Source: Bacillus sp. DTU_2020_1000418_1_SI_GHA_SEK_038 (GTDB lineage: Bacteria; Bacillota; Bacilli; Bacillales; Cytobacillaceae). Taken from it: DNA of 64,000 bases. Location: assembly GCF_032341175.1 (NCBI RefSeq), contig NZ_CP135435.1, forward strand, positions 1,364,001 to 1,428,000. The letters are read 5' to 3'. How positions within the stretch are numbered: the first letter of the stretch is position 1; every line of letters begins with the position of its first letter. The notes under the pieces are model-generated. The model made no database searches, was not told where the DNA came from, and was given only the letters and a program-made list of their open reading frames with translations. Positions 1-8,649 of the stretch are shown piece by piece. The position numbers and the translations under genes are program-made.

Positions 1-366
1 GTCCATATCATAGACACCAATTGGAACTTGATAATGCAAAGAAAAGAAGTTATTAATATCAGTAGCACTGTTCACAGGCTGTAAATAGTTTTGCTTTTTG
101 ACCCTGCGGTATAGGGCTTCAGCCGAATGACGGTAACGGTTAGGATCTTTCCCTACTGCTTTAAAAATCTGTCTCCATTCTTTGATCCCATCTAAATCTG
201 TTACATTTTTATCCTCTAATTCGAAGTAAATGGATTCTTGAAACAGCTGCAGTCGTCCTTTAACCATTTGCGGAGATTCACCTACCTCAATATTCTGATA
301 GCGAATAACTCCGATTTTAATGTCTGGTATTAGTTCGCAAAGCTCAGACGAAACATGAATTTCCAA
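1..366 (-). CDS. B3/B4-domain protein (tRNA-synthetase-like), partial
   Basis: The gene runs off the left edge, so only the N-terminal 122 codons are visible. The translation begins MEIHVSSELCELIPDIKIG and contains FKAVGKDPNRYRHSAEAL. This resembles the stand-alone B3/B4 domain proteins related to the editing region of phenylalanyl-tRNA synthetase beta chain (family knowledge). A TTG start at 366 is chosen because a GGGAGG site lies 8 bases upstream; the in-frame GTG at 375 sits inside that site. It is divergent from queG. A role in tRNA editing or ligand binding is inference only. Confidence 0.6.
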   Translation of the reverse strand, partial: MEIHVSSELCELIPDIKIGVIRYQNIEVGESPQMVKGRLQLFQESIYFELEDKNVTDLDGIKEWRQIFKAVGKDPNRYRHSAEALYRRVKKQNYLQPVNSATDINNFFSLHYQVPIGVYDMD

Positions 367-472
367 CCATTCCACCTCCCAAATTATTTAAAAATAGTTT
401 ATCATAGGAAGCGATGATTTAAATAATATTTGGACCTTCATATAGAAAAATCTCGAAAGGAGGGGGGTCAAG

Positions 473-1609
473 GTGAATTCGGCTAGATTAAAACAAGAAA
501 TCATTGAATACAGTAAAAAAATCGGAATTGATAAAATTGGCTTCACAACAGCAAATACATTTGATGAAATGAAAAATCGGCTTATTCGTCAGCAGGAGCT
601 TCAATATCAATCAGGATTTGAAGAAAAGGATATTGAGAAAAGGGTTAACCCTGCACTGCTGATGGATGAGCCTCGCTCCATTATCTCCATAGCCCTTGCT
701 TACCCTTCTAAAATGAGCGAGAGAGTTGTAAGTAAAAAAGGAGAAAGACGCGGGATATTTTGCCGTGCATCCTGGGGAGAAGATTACCATTATATTTTAC
801 GGGATAGGCTGCAGCTATTGGAGGAATTTATTAAGGGGTTAGTTCCTGATGCCAAATGCAAGTCTATGGTTGACACAGGAGAATTAGTGGACAGAGCAGT
901 TGCGGAACGAGCGGGAATTGGCTGGAGCGGGAAAAACTGTTCTATTATTACTCCGGAATTCGGTTCTTACGTGTATTTAGGAGAAATGATTACATCGATT
1001 CCATTTGAGCCTGATCAGCCGATGGAGGATCGTTGCGGCACGTGCAATAAATGTATCGAAGCATGCCCTACTGGAGCTTTAGTGCAAGGGGGACAGCTAA
1101 ATGCACAAAGATGTATTGCTTTTCTCACACAGACAAAGGGATTTCTTCCAGAGGAATTCAGGGAGAAATTAGGAAATCGTCTATATGGCTGTGATTCATG
1201 CCAAACCGCTTGTCCGGAAAACAAGGGGAAGAACTATTATTTCCATGAAGAAATGAAGCCAGATCCTGAAACTGTTAAACCGCTATTAAAACCGTTGCTG
1301 CAAATAAGCAACCGGGATTTCAAAGAAAAGTTTGGACCTCTATCAGGATCTTGGAGAGGGAAAAAGCCTATTCAGCGTAATGCCATTTTCGCCTTAGCAC
1401 ATTTTAAGGACGAAACCGCTGTTGATGAACTCATTGAGGTGTTGAATTCAGATTCACGCCCTGTTATCCGCGGCACTGCCGCATGGGCAATTGGAAAAAT
1501 TGGCGGAGAAACGGCTCGCCTTGCATTAGAAAAGGCTCTACAAAAGGAAAAAGATGAAGAAGTATTAAGTGAGATCAATCTCGGATTAAGCTTTTTTCGA
1601 GTAAAATGA
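473..1609 (+). CDS. queG: epoxyqueuosine reductase QueG
   Basis: Cobalamin-dependent iron-sulfur enzyme that reduces epoxyqueuosine to queuosine in the wobble position of tRNA, the last step of Q biosynthesis. The 378-residue product has two ferredoxin-type clusters: CGTCNKCIEACPTG near residue 187 and CDSCQTACPENKG near residue 240. The VDTGELVDRA segment matches the active-site region of the family. A HEAT-like repeat tail (residues ~300-378) matches the Bacillus-type long form. The GTG start has an AGGAGGGG site just upstream. It is the homologue of B. subtilis YhbA, followed as there by a YhbB-like gene. Confidence 0.93.
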   Translation: MNSARLKQEIIEYSKKIGIDKIGFTTANTFDEMKNRLIRQQELQYQSGFEEKDIEKRVNPALLMDEPRSIISIALAYPSKMSERVVSKKGERRGIFCRASWGEDYHYILRDRLQLLEEFIKGLVPDAKCKSMVDTGELVDRAVAERAGIGWSGKNCSIITPEFGSYVYLGEMITSIPFEPDQPMEDRCGTCNKCIEACPTGALVQGGQLNAQRCIAFLTQTKGFLPEEFREKLGNRLYGCDSCQTACPENKGKNYYFHEEMKPDPETVKPLLKPLLQISNRDFKEKFGPLSGSWRGKKPIQRNAIFALAHFKDETAVDELIEVLNSDSRPVIRGTAAWAIGKIGGETARLALEKALQKEKDEEVLSEINLGLSFFRVK

Positions 1610-1697
1610 GGTCGGCTAAAAGCCTGCCTCATTTTTTATATGGTGAAAATCATTAATCTTCTTTCATATATATATTTATGAAAGGAGTGGTTGCCCA

Positions 1698-2579
1698 GTG
1701 AGAGAGCAGCTTCAAGAGCTTTTAGAAAAAAGGGTGCAGCAATGTGTTTCTCAAAAAAATAGGAGCTCAACTCATTTCTGCCCAAAAATAGAACTTAAGA
1801 AAGAGGGGCTTGCTAAGCGTTCAGGTGAAATAATTAAAGCAAAGTCAATTGGGAACATCATATCCGTTGATCATGGTCAAGAAGAAAAGAGCTCCGTTCA
1901 ATATAATGTCCACTTTAAATATTTAGTGAAGCACAAGGATATGCTCTTCTTAGAAGAGCAAATTGAGGAAAGAAGAGCTGAATTTTATAAGGGAATATTA
2001 ATTGAGGATCATGAAATTAATCGTTATGCAGAACCTAAAGAGGATACGGAACTAAAGATTGAAAAAGAAGATTCCGAAGAGAGAATTGTTTACGAGTATA
2101 ATCGATTAAGAGCTGTCCAATATGCAGAAAGATGGTGGAATAGCTATAATCCAGCCTATGAAACATTCGAGGTTAATTGTACGAATTATATATCGCAATG
2201 CTTGCATGCTGGCGGCGGCCCCATGCGAGGGTATCCGAATAGGGGCGCAGGCTGGTGGATGATGAATAAGAATTGGAGCTATAGCTGGTCTGTCGCAAAT
2301 TCAATGAGGATACACTTGCCTCGTGCATCTATAGGACTTCGGGCAAAAGAGGTTACTAGTCCTGAGGAATTAATGCTGGGTGACGTCATTTGCTACGATT
2401 TCCAAGGGGACGGAAGATTTGATCATACAACGATTGTAACTGCTAAGGATGCAAACGGAATGCCATTGGTTAATGCCCATACAACAAACAGCCGAATGCG
2501 ATATTGGGCATATGAGGATTCAACTGCATACACACCGAATATTAAATATAAATTTTTTACGATAGTCGATGATCAATGA
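1698..2579 (+). CDS. yhbB: putative amidase-domain protein, YhbB-like
   Basis: 293 residues. The N-terminal half (to ~135) is charged and without recognisable motifs. The C-terminal half has the signature of the Amidase_6 family: YNRLRAVQYAERWWNSYNP, then a catalytic-type Cys in NCTNYISQCLHAGG, and a later His in FDHTTIVTAKD. These Cys and His residues suggest a papain-like amidase or peptidase fold (family knowledge). No signal peptide is evident. Position after queG and before trmL matches B. subtilis yhbA-yhbB-cspR, which supports the assignment. The substrate is unknown; a role in spore or wall metabolism is inference. GTG start with AAAGGAGTGG upstream. Confidence 0.8.
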   Translation: MREQLQELLEKRVQQCVSQKNRSSTHFCPKIELKKEGLAKRSGEIIKAKSIGNIISVDHGQEEKSSVQYNVHFKYLVKHKDMLFLEEQIEERRAEFYKGILIEDHEINRYAEPKEDTELKIEKEDSEERIVYEYNRLRAVQYAERWWNSYNPAYETFEVNCTNYISQCLHAGGGPMRGYPNRGAGWWMMNKNWSYSWSVANSMRIHLPRASIGLRAKEVTSPEELMLGDVICYDFQGDGRFDHTTIVTAKDANGMPLVNAHTTNSRMRYWAYEDSTAYTPNIKYKFFTIVDDQ

Positions 2580-2640
2580 TTGTATGTAGAGGGAGTAAAT
2601 CAGTGATATAATATAATGTGTATTTTTATATTTTAAGAAC

Positions 2641-2761
2641 TGTCTAGCTCCAGCACCTACCCCCTCGAGGTCAAAAGCCGGTCCACCAAGAAGGTTAAAG
2701 TACAACCTTCTCGCCGGCCTGTCTTATGCTTGTCGGGGGTGAGCGAGGTGCTTGCGCTTTT
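2641..2761 (+). repeat. dispersed palindromic repeat, copy 1 (3'-truncated)
   Basis: Starts TGTCTAGCTCCAGC and continues with CCCCTCGAGGTC, a paired segment around AAGGTT/AACCTT, then CTTATGCTTGTCGGGGGTGA. The same blocks in the same order recur at 6936-7127. This copy lacks the terminal GCTAGACA found in the second copy. It lies directly upstream of trmL, and the longest possible trmL reading frame begins inside it, which argues for the downstream GTG start. Similar TGTCTAGCTCCAGC elements are known to be common in Bacillaceae intergenic DNA. Confidence 0.75.
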
Positions 2762-2778
2762 CTAATGAGGTGAAATAC

Positions 2779-3252
2779 GTGGCATTGCATGTAGTTTTAT
2801 ATCAACCAGAAATCCCAGCAAATACAGGAAATATCGCGCGTACTTGTGCTGCAACGGATACGACATTGCATTTAATTCGTCCTCTTGGCTTTTCTACTGA
2901 TGATAAGATGTTGAAACGGGCTGGGTTGGACTATTGGCAATACGTTAATATTATTTATTATGATTCACTGGATGATTTTTTTAAAAAAACGGCAGGCGGG
3001 GAATATTTTTTTCTAACAAAGTTTGGATCGAAGCCCCACTCTTCATTTGACTATAGTAACAAGGTTAAGGATTATTATTTTATTTTTGGAAAAGAAACAA
3101 CTGGACTCCCTAAGGATGTTATCGAGAATAATAAGGACCGAGCTTTACGAATACCGATGAATACTAATGTCCGTTCCTTGAATTTATCCAACACTGCAGC
3201 CATCCTTATATATGAAGCATTGCGACAGCAAGATTATGTACATTTAGAGTAG
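2779..3252 (+). CDS. trmL: tRNA (cytidine/uridine-34-2'-O)-methyltransferase TrmL
   Basis: SPOUT-family enzyme that 2'-O-methylates the wobble nucleotide of tRNA-Leu isoacceptors (family knowledge; B. subtilis CspR). The 157-residue product starts VALHVVLYQPEIPANTGNIA, the conserved N-terminus. It has the trefoil-knot signature FIFGKETTGLP and the C-terminal segment IPMNTNVRSLNLSNTAAI. GTG at 2779 is chosen because TGAGGTGA precedes it and because homologues begin at this residue. The in-frame TTG at 2752 falls in the repeat element. A terminator follows. Confidence 0.92.
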   Translation: MALHVVLYQPEIPANTGNIARTCAATDTTLHLIRPLGFSTDDKMLKRAGLDYWQYVNIIYYDSLDDFFKKTAGGEYFFLTKFGSKPHSSFDYSNKVKDYYFIFGKETTGLPKDVIENNKDRALRIPMNTNVRSLNLSNTAAILIYEALRQQDYVHLE

Positions 3253-3254
3253 GG

Positions 3255-3287
3255 AAAAGACCTGATTATGCTCAGGTCTTTTTTTTT
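3255..3287 (+). terminator. Rho-independent terminator of trmL
   Basis: Stem AAGACCTGA/TCAGGTCTT with a short loop, followed by nine T residues, directly after the trmL stop. Confidence 0.85.
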
Positions 3288-3344
3288 GGTGAAATTAACC
3301 AAGTTGGTTACAATGTAATTGAGGCATGGAAAGGATGGTTGTAA

Positions 3345-4094
3345 ATGAATCAAAGTATAGAGCTTCTTCTTAATCATCGGTCTGTCAGGAAGTTCGAGGA
3401 CAAGCCATTAACAAGAGAACAGATTGAGACTATTGTAAGATGTGCACAGTCTGCTTCAACATCAAGCTTTATTCAAGCTTATTCAATTATTGGCATTACA
3501 GATCAGGAGAAGAAAAATAAATTGGCCCAGATTGCAGGAGATCAAAATTATGTTGCGAATAACGGACATTTCTTTGTTTTTTGCGCTGATTTATCACGAC
3601 ATGAGCTAGTAGGAGAAATGGAAAATAAGGATGTTCATCCATCCATTGAAAGCACTGAAAAGTTTATGGTTGCCTTAATTGATACGGCATTAGCTGCTCA
3701 GAATGCAGTCATTGCTGCGGAATCTATGGGGCTTGGGATTTGTTATATTGGCGGTATCCGCAACAATCTCGAAGATGTATGCAATCTGCTAAAGACACCA
3801 AAACGGGTGATTCCTTTATTCGGACTAGCAGTGGGATTCCCTGCGCAAAATACGGATAAGAAACCAAGACTTCCACTCCAATCGGTTTACCATGAAAATG
3901 AATACCATCAAGATAAAGAAGAAATTCGTAACGGGCTGGAAATGTATAATGGAATCATTTCTGAGTATTATTTTAAAAGAACAGATGGAAAAAGAAATGA
4001 TACTTGGACAAGCCAAATGGCCAATATGCTGGAGAAGCAATCGAGAATGTATATGAAGGAATTTGTTGAAAAATTAGAACTAAACCTCAAATAA
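3345..4094 (+). CDS. nfrA: NADPH-dependent flavin oxidoreductase / nitroreductase, NfrA-like
   Basis: 249-residue nitroreductase-fold protein that uses FMN and NAD(P)H to reduce nitro compounds, quinones or flavins (family knowledge). The N-terminal NHRSVRKFEDKPL is the FMN-binding RSxRxF motif. AAESMGLGICYIGGIRN and the LFGLAVGFPAQ segment are typical of the NfrA/oxygen-insensitive group, and the Arg/Lys-rich tail with YYFKRTDGKRNDTW is also found in this group. ATG start with GAAAGGATGG upstream. It is flanked by terminators, so it is probably a single-gene transcript. The physiological substrate is not deducible from sequence. Confidence 0.85.
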   Translation: MNQSIELLLNHRSVRKFEDKPLTREQIETIVRCAQSASTSSFIQAYSIIGITDQEKKNKLAQIAGDQNYVANNGHFFVFCADLSRHELVGEMENKDVHPSIESTEKFMVALIDTALAAQNAVIAAESMGLGICYIGGIRNNLEDVCNLLKTPKRVIPLFGLAVGFPAQNTDKKPRLPLQSVYHENEYHQDKEEIRNGLEMYNGIISEYYFKRTDGKRNDTWTSQMANMLEKQSRMYMKEFVEKLELNLK

Positions 4095-4095
4095 A

Positions 4096-4124
4096 AAAAG
4101 CTGCACTTGGCAGCCTTTTTTATT
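4096..4124 (+). terminator. terminator of the nitroreductase gene
   Basis: GCTGC-ACTTG-GCAGC stem flanked by A-rich and T-rich runs; it may act in both directions, since a small minus-strand ORF ends here. Confidence 0.7.
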
Positions 4125-4215
4125 TATTACCTGTTCCTGGCTTATCTTCGTAACCAGATGTGAAAATAGCAGCAAGGAAAGCAACCATAACACCGAGAAT
4201 GATAACCGTACCCAT
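4120..4215 (-). CDS. 31-residue single-span membrane protein
   Basis: Reads MGTVIILGVMVAFLAAIFTS then a short polar tail ending GYEDKPGTGNK. It has one hydrophobic helix (about residues 3-19) and a charged C-terminus. An AAGGGGGA ribosome-binding site lies about 11 bases upstream of the ATG, and the gene stops inside the terminator of the convergent nitroreductase gene. Short proteins of this design are common in Bacillaceae but often unannotated. No function is recognised. Confidence 0.6.
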   Translation of the reverse strand: MGTVIILGVMVAFLAAIFTSGYEDKPGTGNK

Positions 4216-4466
4216 ATGTATGAAATCCCCCTTATCCTCTTTTGTTATTTCAATCAACATATATGCTTATTATAGCCCAATAAAATGAAAGTGTGAAATA
4301 AAATCTGTGGAATATTTTTAACACTTTTGTATTAATGAAGTTTTCATGAAATCCTAATAGATTATTCAGAAATAAATGGAGAAACAGCGCAATCTGCATC
4401 TTAATATTCTTCATTTTATAAATGCCTGATTTTAAAAAAGGACAACCGAATCTATTCCCTAAGTTA

Positions 4467-4495
4467 GCATGTTCATTTACAGGCTCGCATAGAGT
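4467..4495 (+). promoter_or_regulatory. sigma-E-type promoter of prkA
   Basis: -35 GCATGTT and -10 CATAGAGT separated by exactly 14 bases, close to the sigma-E consensus KMATATT-N14-CATACAnT. Initiation would fall near 4502, 34 bases before the chosen prkA ATG. B. subtilis prkA is a sigma-E gene, which agrees. Confidence 0.7.
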
Positions 4496-4535
4496 ATATT
4501 AATCGTCTCTGAAAATGCGACAAGGGGAGGTCCTT

Positions 4536-6431
4536 ATGGATATTCTAAAAAAAATTGAGATGTATCGACATGAAGAGGAAAAGCTTAAATGGGAAGGGAC
4601 TTTTGGAGAGTATTTAGAAATTATTAAAGAGAAGCCATGGGTTGCCCAGTCGGCACATTCCCGGGTATATAATATGATCAAAGATTCGGGTATTGAGGAC
4701 GTGAAAGGGCAGAAACGATATCGCTTTTTCAGTAATCAACTATTTGGTTTAGAGGAAGCACTTGAAAGACTTGTAGAAGAATATTTTCATCCGGCTGCCA
4801 AAAGGCTGGATGTTCGAAAAAGAATTCTCTTATTAATGGGGCCTGTTAGTGGAGGGAAATCCACATTGGTCACCATGCTTAAAAGAGGCTTGGAGGCCTA
4901 TTCCCATCAAGATAGGGGAGCAGTCTATGCGATAAAAGGCTGCCCAATGCATGAAGACCCCTTACATCTAATCCCACATCATCTCAGACAGGATTTCCTT
5001 GAGGAATATGGGATAAGAATAGAAGGAAATTTATCTCCGCTGAATATGATGCGTCTGGAACAGGAATATAACGGAAGAATTGAGGATGTGCTTGTAGAAA
5101 GAATCCTTTTCTCTGAAGACCGAAGAGTGGGAATTGGCACATTTAGTCCATCCGACCCGAAATCTCAGGATATTGCCGATTTAACTGGAAGCATAGATTT
5201 CTCAACCATTGCTGAATACGGCTCTGAATCTGATCCGAGGGCATACCGATTTGATGGAGAGCTGAACAAAGCAAACCGAGGAATGATGGAGTTCCAGGAG
5301 ATGCTGAAATGTGATGAAAAGTTTCTTTGGCATTTATTATCCTTAACACAGGAAGGAAATTTTAAAGCGGGAAGGTTTGCGCTTATTTCAGCTGATGAGC
5401 TAATTGTCGCACATACAAACGAAACAGAGTACCGTTCCTTCATCTCCAATAAGAAAAATGAAGCCCTTCATTCAAGGATTATTGTCATGCCGATTCCGTA
5501 TAATTTAAAGGTAACGGAAGAGGAGAAGATATATGACAAAATGATTCGCGAAAGTGATGTGTATGATGTTCATATTGCCCCTCATACATTACGGGTGGCC
5601 GCGATGTTTACGATCTTAACACGCTTAAAGGAACCGAAGAAAGGCGATATCGATTTAGTTAAGAAAATGCGTCTTTATGACGGGGAAAGTGTTGAAGGCT
5701 ATAATCGGGCTGATGTAGATGAGCTGAAAAAGGAATACCAGGATGAAGGCATGAGCGGAATCGATCCGCGTTATGTGATCAATCGCATTTCTTCAACGAT
5801 TATTCGTAAGGAGATCTCCTCCATCAATGCGCTGGATGTTTTAAGATCGCTAAAAGAAGGACTGGATCAGCACCCATCGATAACACAAGAGCTTAGGGAG
5901 CGATATTTAAATTTCATATCACTTGCACGTAAAGAATATGATGAAATCGCGAAAAAGGAAGTACAAAAGGCATTTGTGTATTCATATGAAGAATCTGCGA
6001 AAACCCTTATGGATAACTACCTGGATAATGTGGAGGCCTATTGCAATAAATCGAAGCTTCGCGATCCTTTGACAGGCGAGGAAATTAATCCAGACGAGAA
6101 GCTCATGCGTTCTATTGAGGAGCAAATTGGCATTTCGGAAAATGCAAAAAAAGCGTTCCGGGAAGAGATTCTTATTCGAATTTCAGCTTATGCCCGTAAA
6201 GGAAAGAGATTTGATTATAACTCTCATGACAGGCTCCGTGAAGCGATTCAAAAGAAACTATTTGCTGATTTAAAAGATGTTGTGAAAATTACAACCTCTT
6301 CCAAAACACCGGATGAACAGCAACTTAAAAAGGTAAATGAAGTCGTGGCGCGCTTAATAGATGAGCATGGCTACAATTCGACTTCTGCGAATGAATTACT
6401 GAGGTATGTAGGCAGTCTTTTAAATAGGTAG
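4536..6431 (+). CDS. prkA: PrkA, AAA+ sporulation protein (serine kinase/protease family)
   Basis: 631 residues beginning MDILKKIEMYRHEEEKLKWE, the family's conserved start; ATG 4536 has GGGGAGG upstream. The AAA+ core carries a Walker A motif GPVSGGKST near residue 107, and the C-terminal half is the PrkA C-terminal domain. Described in Bacillus as a serine protein kinase made early in the mother cell, with later reports of Lon-like protease activity (family knowledge). The next conserved partner is yhbH; in many bacteria prkA, yhbH and spoVR act together, and all three occur in this window. A terminator follows, so yhbH is probably transcribed separately. Confidence 0.93.
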   Translation: MDILKKIEMYRHEEEKLKWEGTFGEYLEIIKEKPWVAQSAHSRVYNMIKDSGIEDVKGQKRYRFFSNQLFGLEEALERLVEEYFHPAAKRLDVRKRILLLMGPVSGGKSTLVTMLKRGLEAYSHQDRGAVYAIKGCPMHEDPLHLIPHHLRQDFLEEYGIRIEGNLSPLNMMRLEQEYNGRIEDVLVERILFSEDRRVGIGTFSPSDPKSQDIADLTGSIDFSTIAEYGSESDPRAYRFDGELNKANRGMMEFQEMLKCDEKFLWHLLSLTQEGNFKAGRFALISADELIVAHTNETEYRSFISNKKNEALHSRIIVMPIPYNLKVTEEEKIYDKMIRESDVYDVHIAPHTLRVAAMFTILTRLKEPKKGDIDLVKKMRLYDGESVEGYNRADVDELKKEYQDEGMSGIDPRYVINRISSTIIRKEISSINALDVLRSLKEGLDQHPSITQELRERYLNFISLARKEYDEIAKKEVQKAFVYSYEESAKTLMDNYLDNVEAYCNKSKLRDPLTGEEINPDEKLMRSIEEQIGISENAKKAFREEILIRISAYARKGKRFDYNSHDRLREAIQKKLFADLKDVVKITTSSKTPDEQQLKKVNEVVARLIDEHGYNSTSANELLRYVGSLLNR

Positions 6432-6464
6432 GATGTATTATCATAACTATAAAGTTTAGGCAAG

Positions 6465-6498
6465 AAAAGGACTGACAGCGAATCTGTCAGTCCTTTTT
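6465..6498 (+). terminator. terminator of prkA
   Basis: AAGGACTGACAG-cgaat-CTGTCAGTCCTT, a 12-bp stem followed by T residues. Confidence 0.9.
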
Positions 6499-6517
6499 CT
6501 ACCATTATTCCATTCGC

Positions 6518-6661
6518 TTATTTCTTTTCAACCAATCGTGAATCTGTTAAATAAACGACTAAATCGCTGCAGGCAGGGCAAACGGGTTTGTTATCAATAT
6601 AGATTGTAGAATCATACATGGAAAGCTCGCCGCATCGGTCACAGCATAGGAACTCGCTCAT
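6518..6661 (-). CDS. 47-residue zinc-ribbon-like protein
   Basis: Reads MSEFLCCDRCGELSMYDSTI with a second cluster VCPACSDLVVYL, giving a CxxC...CxxC pattern typical of a small zinc ribbon. A GAGGTGA ribosome-binding site precedes the ATG. It is convergent with prkA across the terminator. No specific function is recognised; nucleic-acid or protein binding is only the usual role of such folds. Confidence 0.65.
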   Translation of the reverse strand: MSEFLCCDRCGELSMYDSTIYIDNKPVCPACSDLVVYLTDSRLVEKK

Positions 6662-6935
6662 TATGTCACCTCGATCTATTAATGGTTACTTAAGTTTATT
6701 TCTGCCTAAATCACTATATGTATTTAATTAGTATAAAAGAAAGCTTGTCCTTATGGAAAGGGAAACCACCCTATTATCGAAATTATTTGTAAATTATTTC
6801 GAGTTCTTGCATAGGATAAAGTAATAAACATTCTTAGCCATAAGTTGTCCAATAGTAGAAAGAAGGCTAAGAAGCCTATTGTCAATTGGATTTGTGATAT
6901 GTAAGGTTGGTTAGATAATCAATAACCAAGTTCAA

Positions 6936-7127
6936 TGTCTAGCTCCAGCGCCTACCCCCTCGAGGTCATAAGTCAGTCCGCCAAGAAAGTCAAAAAACAA
7001 CTTTCCCGTTAGCCTGTCTTATGCTTGTCGGGGGTGAGCACAAAGGAAAGCTTCTGTGAATATTCATCGCAGGAACAATTGTCCTTTAATTGTTCCGAAG
7101 GCGCTTCCGCTTTTCTTATGCTAGACA
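6936..7127 (+). repeat. MITE-like dispersed repeat, copy 2, with 8-bp terminal inverted repeats
   Basis: Begins TGTCTAGC (6936-6943) and ends GCTAGACA (7120-7127), a perfect 8-bp terminal inverted repeat. Internal blocks CCCCTCGAGGTC, AAAGTC...AACTTT and CTTATGCTTGTCGGGGGTGA match the copy at 2641. A further GGAAAGC...GGCGCTTCCGCTTTTC segment follows. There is no coding capacity. It sits between prkA and yhbH. Confidence 0.75.
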
Positions 7128-7244
7128 CCATTCTGTTGACACTCTCGATATTGTATGTTGTTTAGTTAGAATTGTGCGCGAAAATTTAACTTCATTCATC
7201 AGAAGTATTCCACTCCTAAATTGAATGTCGAATGCAAAATTGTA

Positions 7245-7374
7245 TCAAATTCAGCGGGGGTTCAAGCTCCAGTTGATTGAAGTTAAGCCTCCGGCGGATG
7301 CCTCAGATTTTTTAGAGGAAATTATCGAGTAAGCTCGATAAAAATCTGGGTGCAATTTCGCCCAGGCGAAATTG
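7245..7374 (+). other. structured intergenic element upstream of yhbH
   Basis: Three pairings are visible. CAGATTTTT (7304-7312) pairs with AAAAATCTG (7340-7348) and encloses TTATCGAG-taag-CTCGATAA (7322-7341). A second, perfect 10-bp hairpin CAATTTCGCC/GGCGAAATTG spans 7353-7374 and ends 6 bases before the yhbH ribosome-binding site. GC-rich segments GCGGGGG and GCCTCCGGCGG lie just upstream. It could be another dispersed repeat or a leader RNA; sequence alone does not decide. Confidence 0.5.
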
Positions 7375-7392
7375 ATAAAAGGAGGGCTTAAT

Positions 7393-8562
7393 GTGACCGA
7401 AATGAATAACCATCAGTTTGTGATTTCTCAAGAAGATTGGTCCCTCCATCGCAAAGGCCATGATGACCAGCAGCGCCATCAGGAAAAAGTTCAGGATGCC
7501 ATCCGAAATAATTTACCTGATCTAATAACAGAAGAGAGTATAGTCATGTCGAATGGTCGGGAAGTTGTCAAAATCCCGATTCGTTCATTAGACGAATATA
7601 AAATTCGCTATAATTATGATAAAAACAAACATGTTGGCCAAGGAGATGGAGATAGCCGCGTTGGTGATGTGGTGGCCCGTGATGGATCAAGCAATCAAAA
7701 AGGACCTGGGAAAGGGCAGGGAGCAGGCGATCAGCCTGGTGAAGATTATTTTGAAGCAGAAGTTTCGTTAATGGAAATTGAAGAAGCGCTTTTTAAGCAA
7801 TTAGAGCTACCCAATTTAAAAAGGAAAGAACAAGAGGAGATTCTTGTTGAAAACATTGAATTTAATGATATTAGAAAAACCGGTTTGATGGGAAATATCG
7901 ATAAGAAACGAACGATGATGACAGCATTTAAACGAAATGCCATGACCGGGAAGCCTAGCTTTCACCCTATTTATCAAGAGGATTTAAAATTCAAGACTTG
8001 GAATGAGGTTATAAAACCTGACTCCAAGGCAGTCGTATTAGCAATGATGGATACGAGCGGCTCAATGGGAATATGGGAAAAGTATATGGCTAGAAGCTTC
8101 TTCTTCTGGATGACAAGATTTTTAAGGACAAAATATGAGACTGTAGAAATTGAATTTATTGCCCACCATACGGAAGCTAAAGTTGTATCGGAGGAAGATT
8201 TCTTTTCAAAAGGTGAAAGCGGCGGTACGATCTGCTCCTCTGCCTATCGAAAAGCACTTGAGCTTATTGAGGCAAAATATAATCCCCGCAGGTTTAATAT
8301 TTACCCATTTCACTTTTCCGATGGTGACAACTTAACCTCAGACAATGCCCGCTGTGTAAAGCTTGTTGAGGAATTGATGAAGGTATCCAATATGTTTGGC
8401 TATGGAGAAGTTAATCAGTATAACCGCCACTCAACCCTCATGTCCGCCTATAAAAACATCAAACATGATGATTTCCGGTACTATATTCTAAAACAAAAAG
8501 TGGATGTATTTCACGCAATGAAGAGCTTTTTCAAGAAGGAAGAAGATAAAATGTACGTCTAA
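7393..8562 (+). CDS. yhbH: YhbH, VWA-fold sporulation-associated protein
   Basis: 389 residues, UPF0229/YeaH family. The N-terminal [20 protein letters not shown] and the Gly-rich linker (GKGQGAGDQ) are characteristic. The C-terminal half carries a von Willebrand A-type metal site, MDTSGSMG near residue 220 (DxSxS), plus [17 protein letters not shown] and FHFSDGDN. The GTG at 7393 is chosen for the GGAGG 7 bases upstream; the longer TTG start lies inside the preceding hairpin. In B. subtilis yhbH is sigma-E-controlled and needed for normal sporulation; it usually works beside PrkA. I found no clear sigma-E promoter immediately upstream here. Confidence 0.93.
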   Translation: MTEMNNHQFVISQEDWSLHRKGHDDQQRHQEKVQDAIRNNLPDLITEESIVMSNGREVVKIPIRSLDEYKIRYNYDKNKHVGQGDGDSRVGDVVARDGSSNQKGPGKGQGAGDQPGEDYFEAEVSLMEIEEALFKQLELPNLKRKEQEEILVENIEFNDIRKTGLMGNIDKKRTMMTAFKRNAMTGKPSFHPIYQEDLKFKTWNEVIKPDSKAVVLAMMDTSGSMGIWEKYMARSFFFWMTRFLRTKYETVEIEFIAHHTEAKVVSEEDFFSKGESGGTICSSAYRKALELIEAKYNPRRFNIYPFHFSDGDNLTSDNARCVKLVEELMKVSNMFGYGEVNQYNRHSTLMSAYKNIKHDDFRYYILKQKVDVFHAMKSFFKKEEDKMYV

Positions 8563-8594
8563 TGGAGAGAGGATCGATTCGCCTCTCTTACTCT

Positions 8595-8648
8595 ATCATA
8601 ATAGTACAACCCCATTTCAAAATAGAAATGGGGTTGTGCTATTATGAT
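8595..8648. terminator. 24-bp stem bidirectional terminator-like hairpin
   Basis: ATCATAATAG at the left base and CTATTATGAT at the right base flank ACAACCCCATTTC/GAAATGGGGTTGT, with loop AAAATA. Only one non-Watson-Crick pair occurs in 24. It lies exactly between the convergent yhbH and binding-protein genes. The stem is much longer than a normal terminator and ends two bases from the binding-protein stop codon. Confidence 0.75.
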
Positions 8649-8649
8649 A

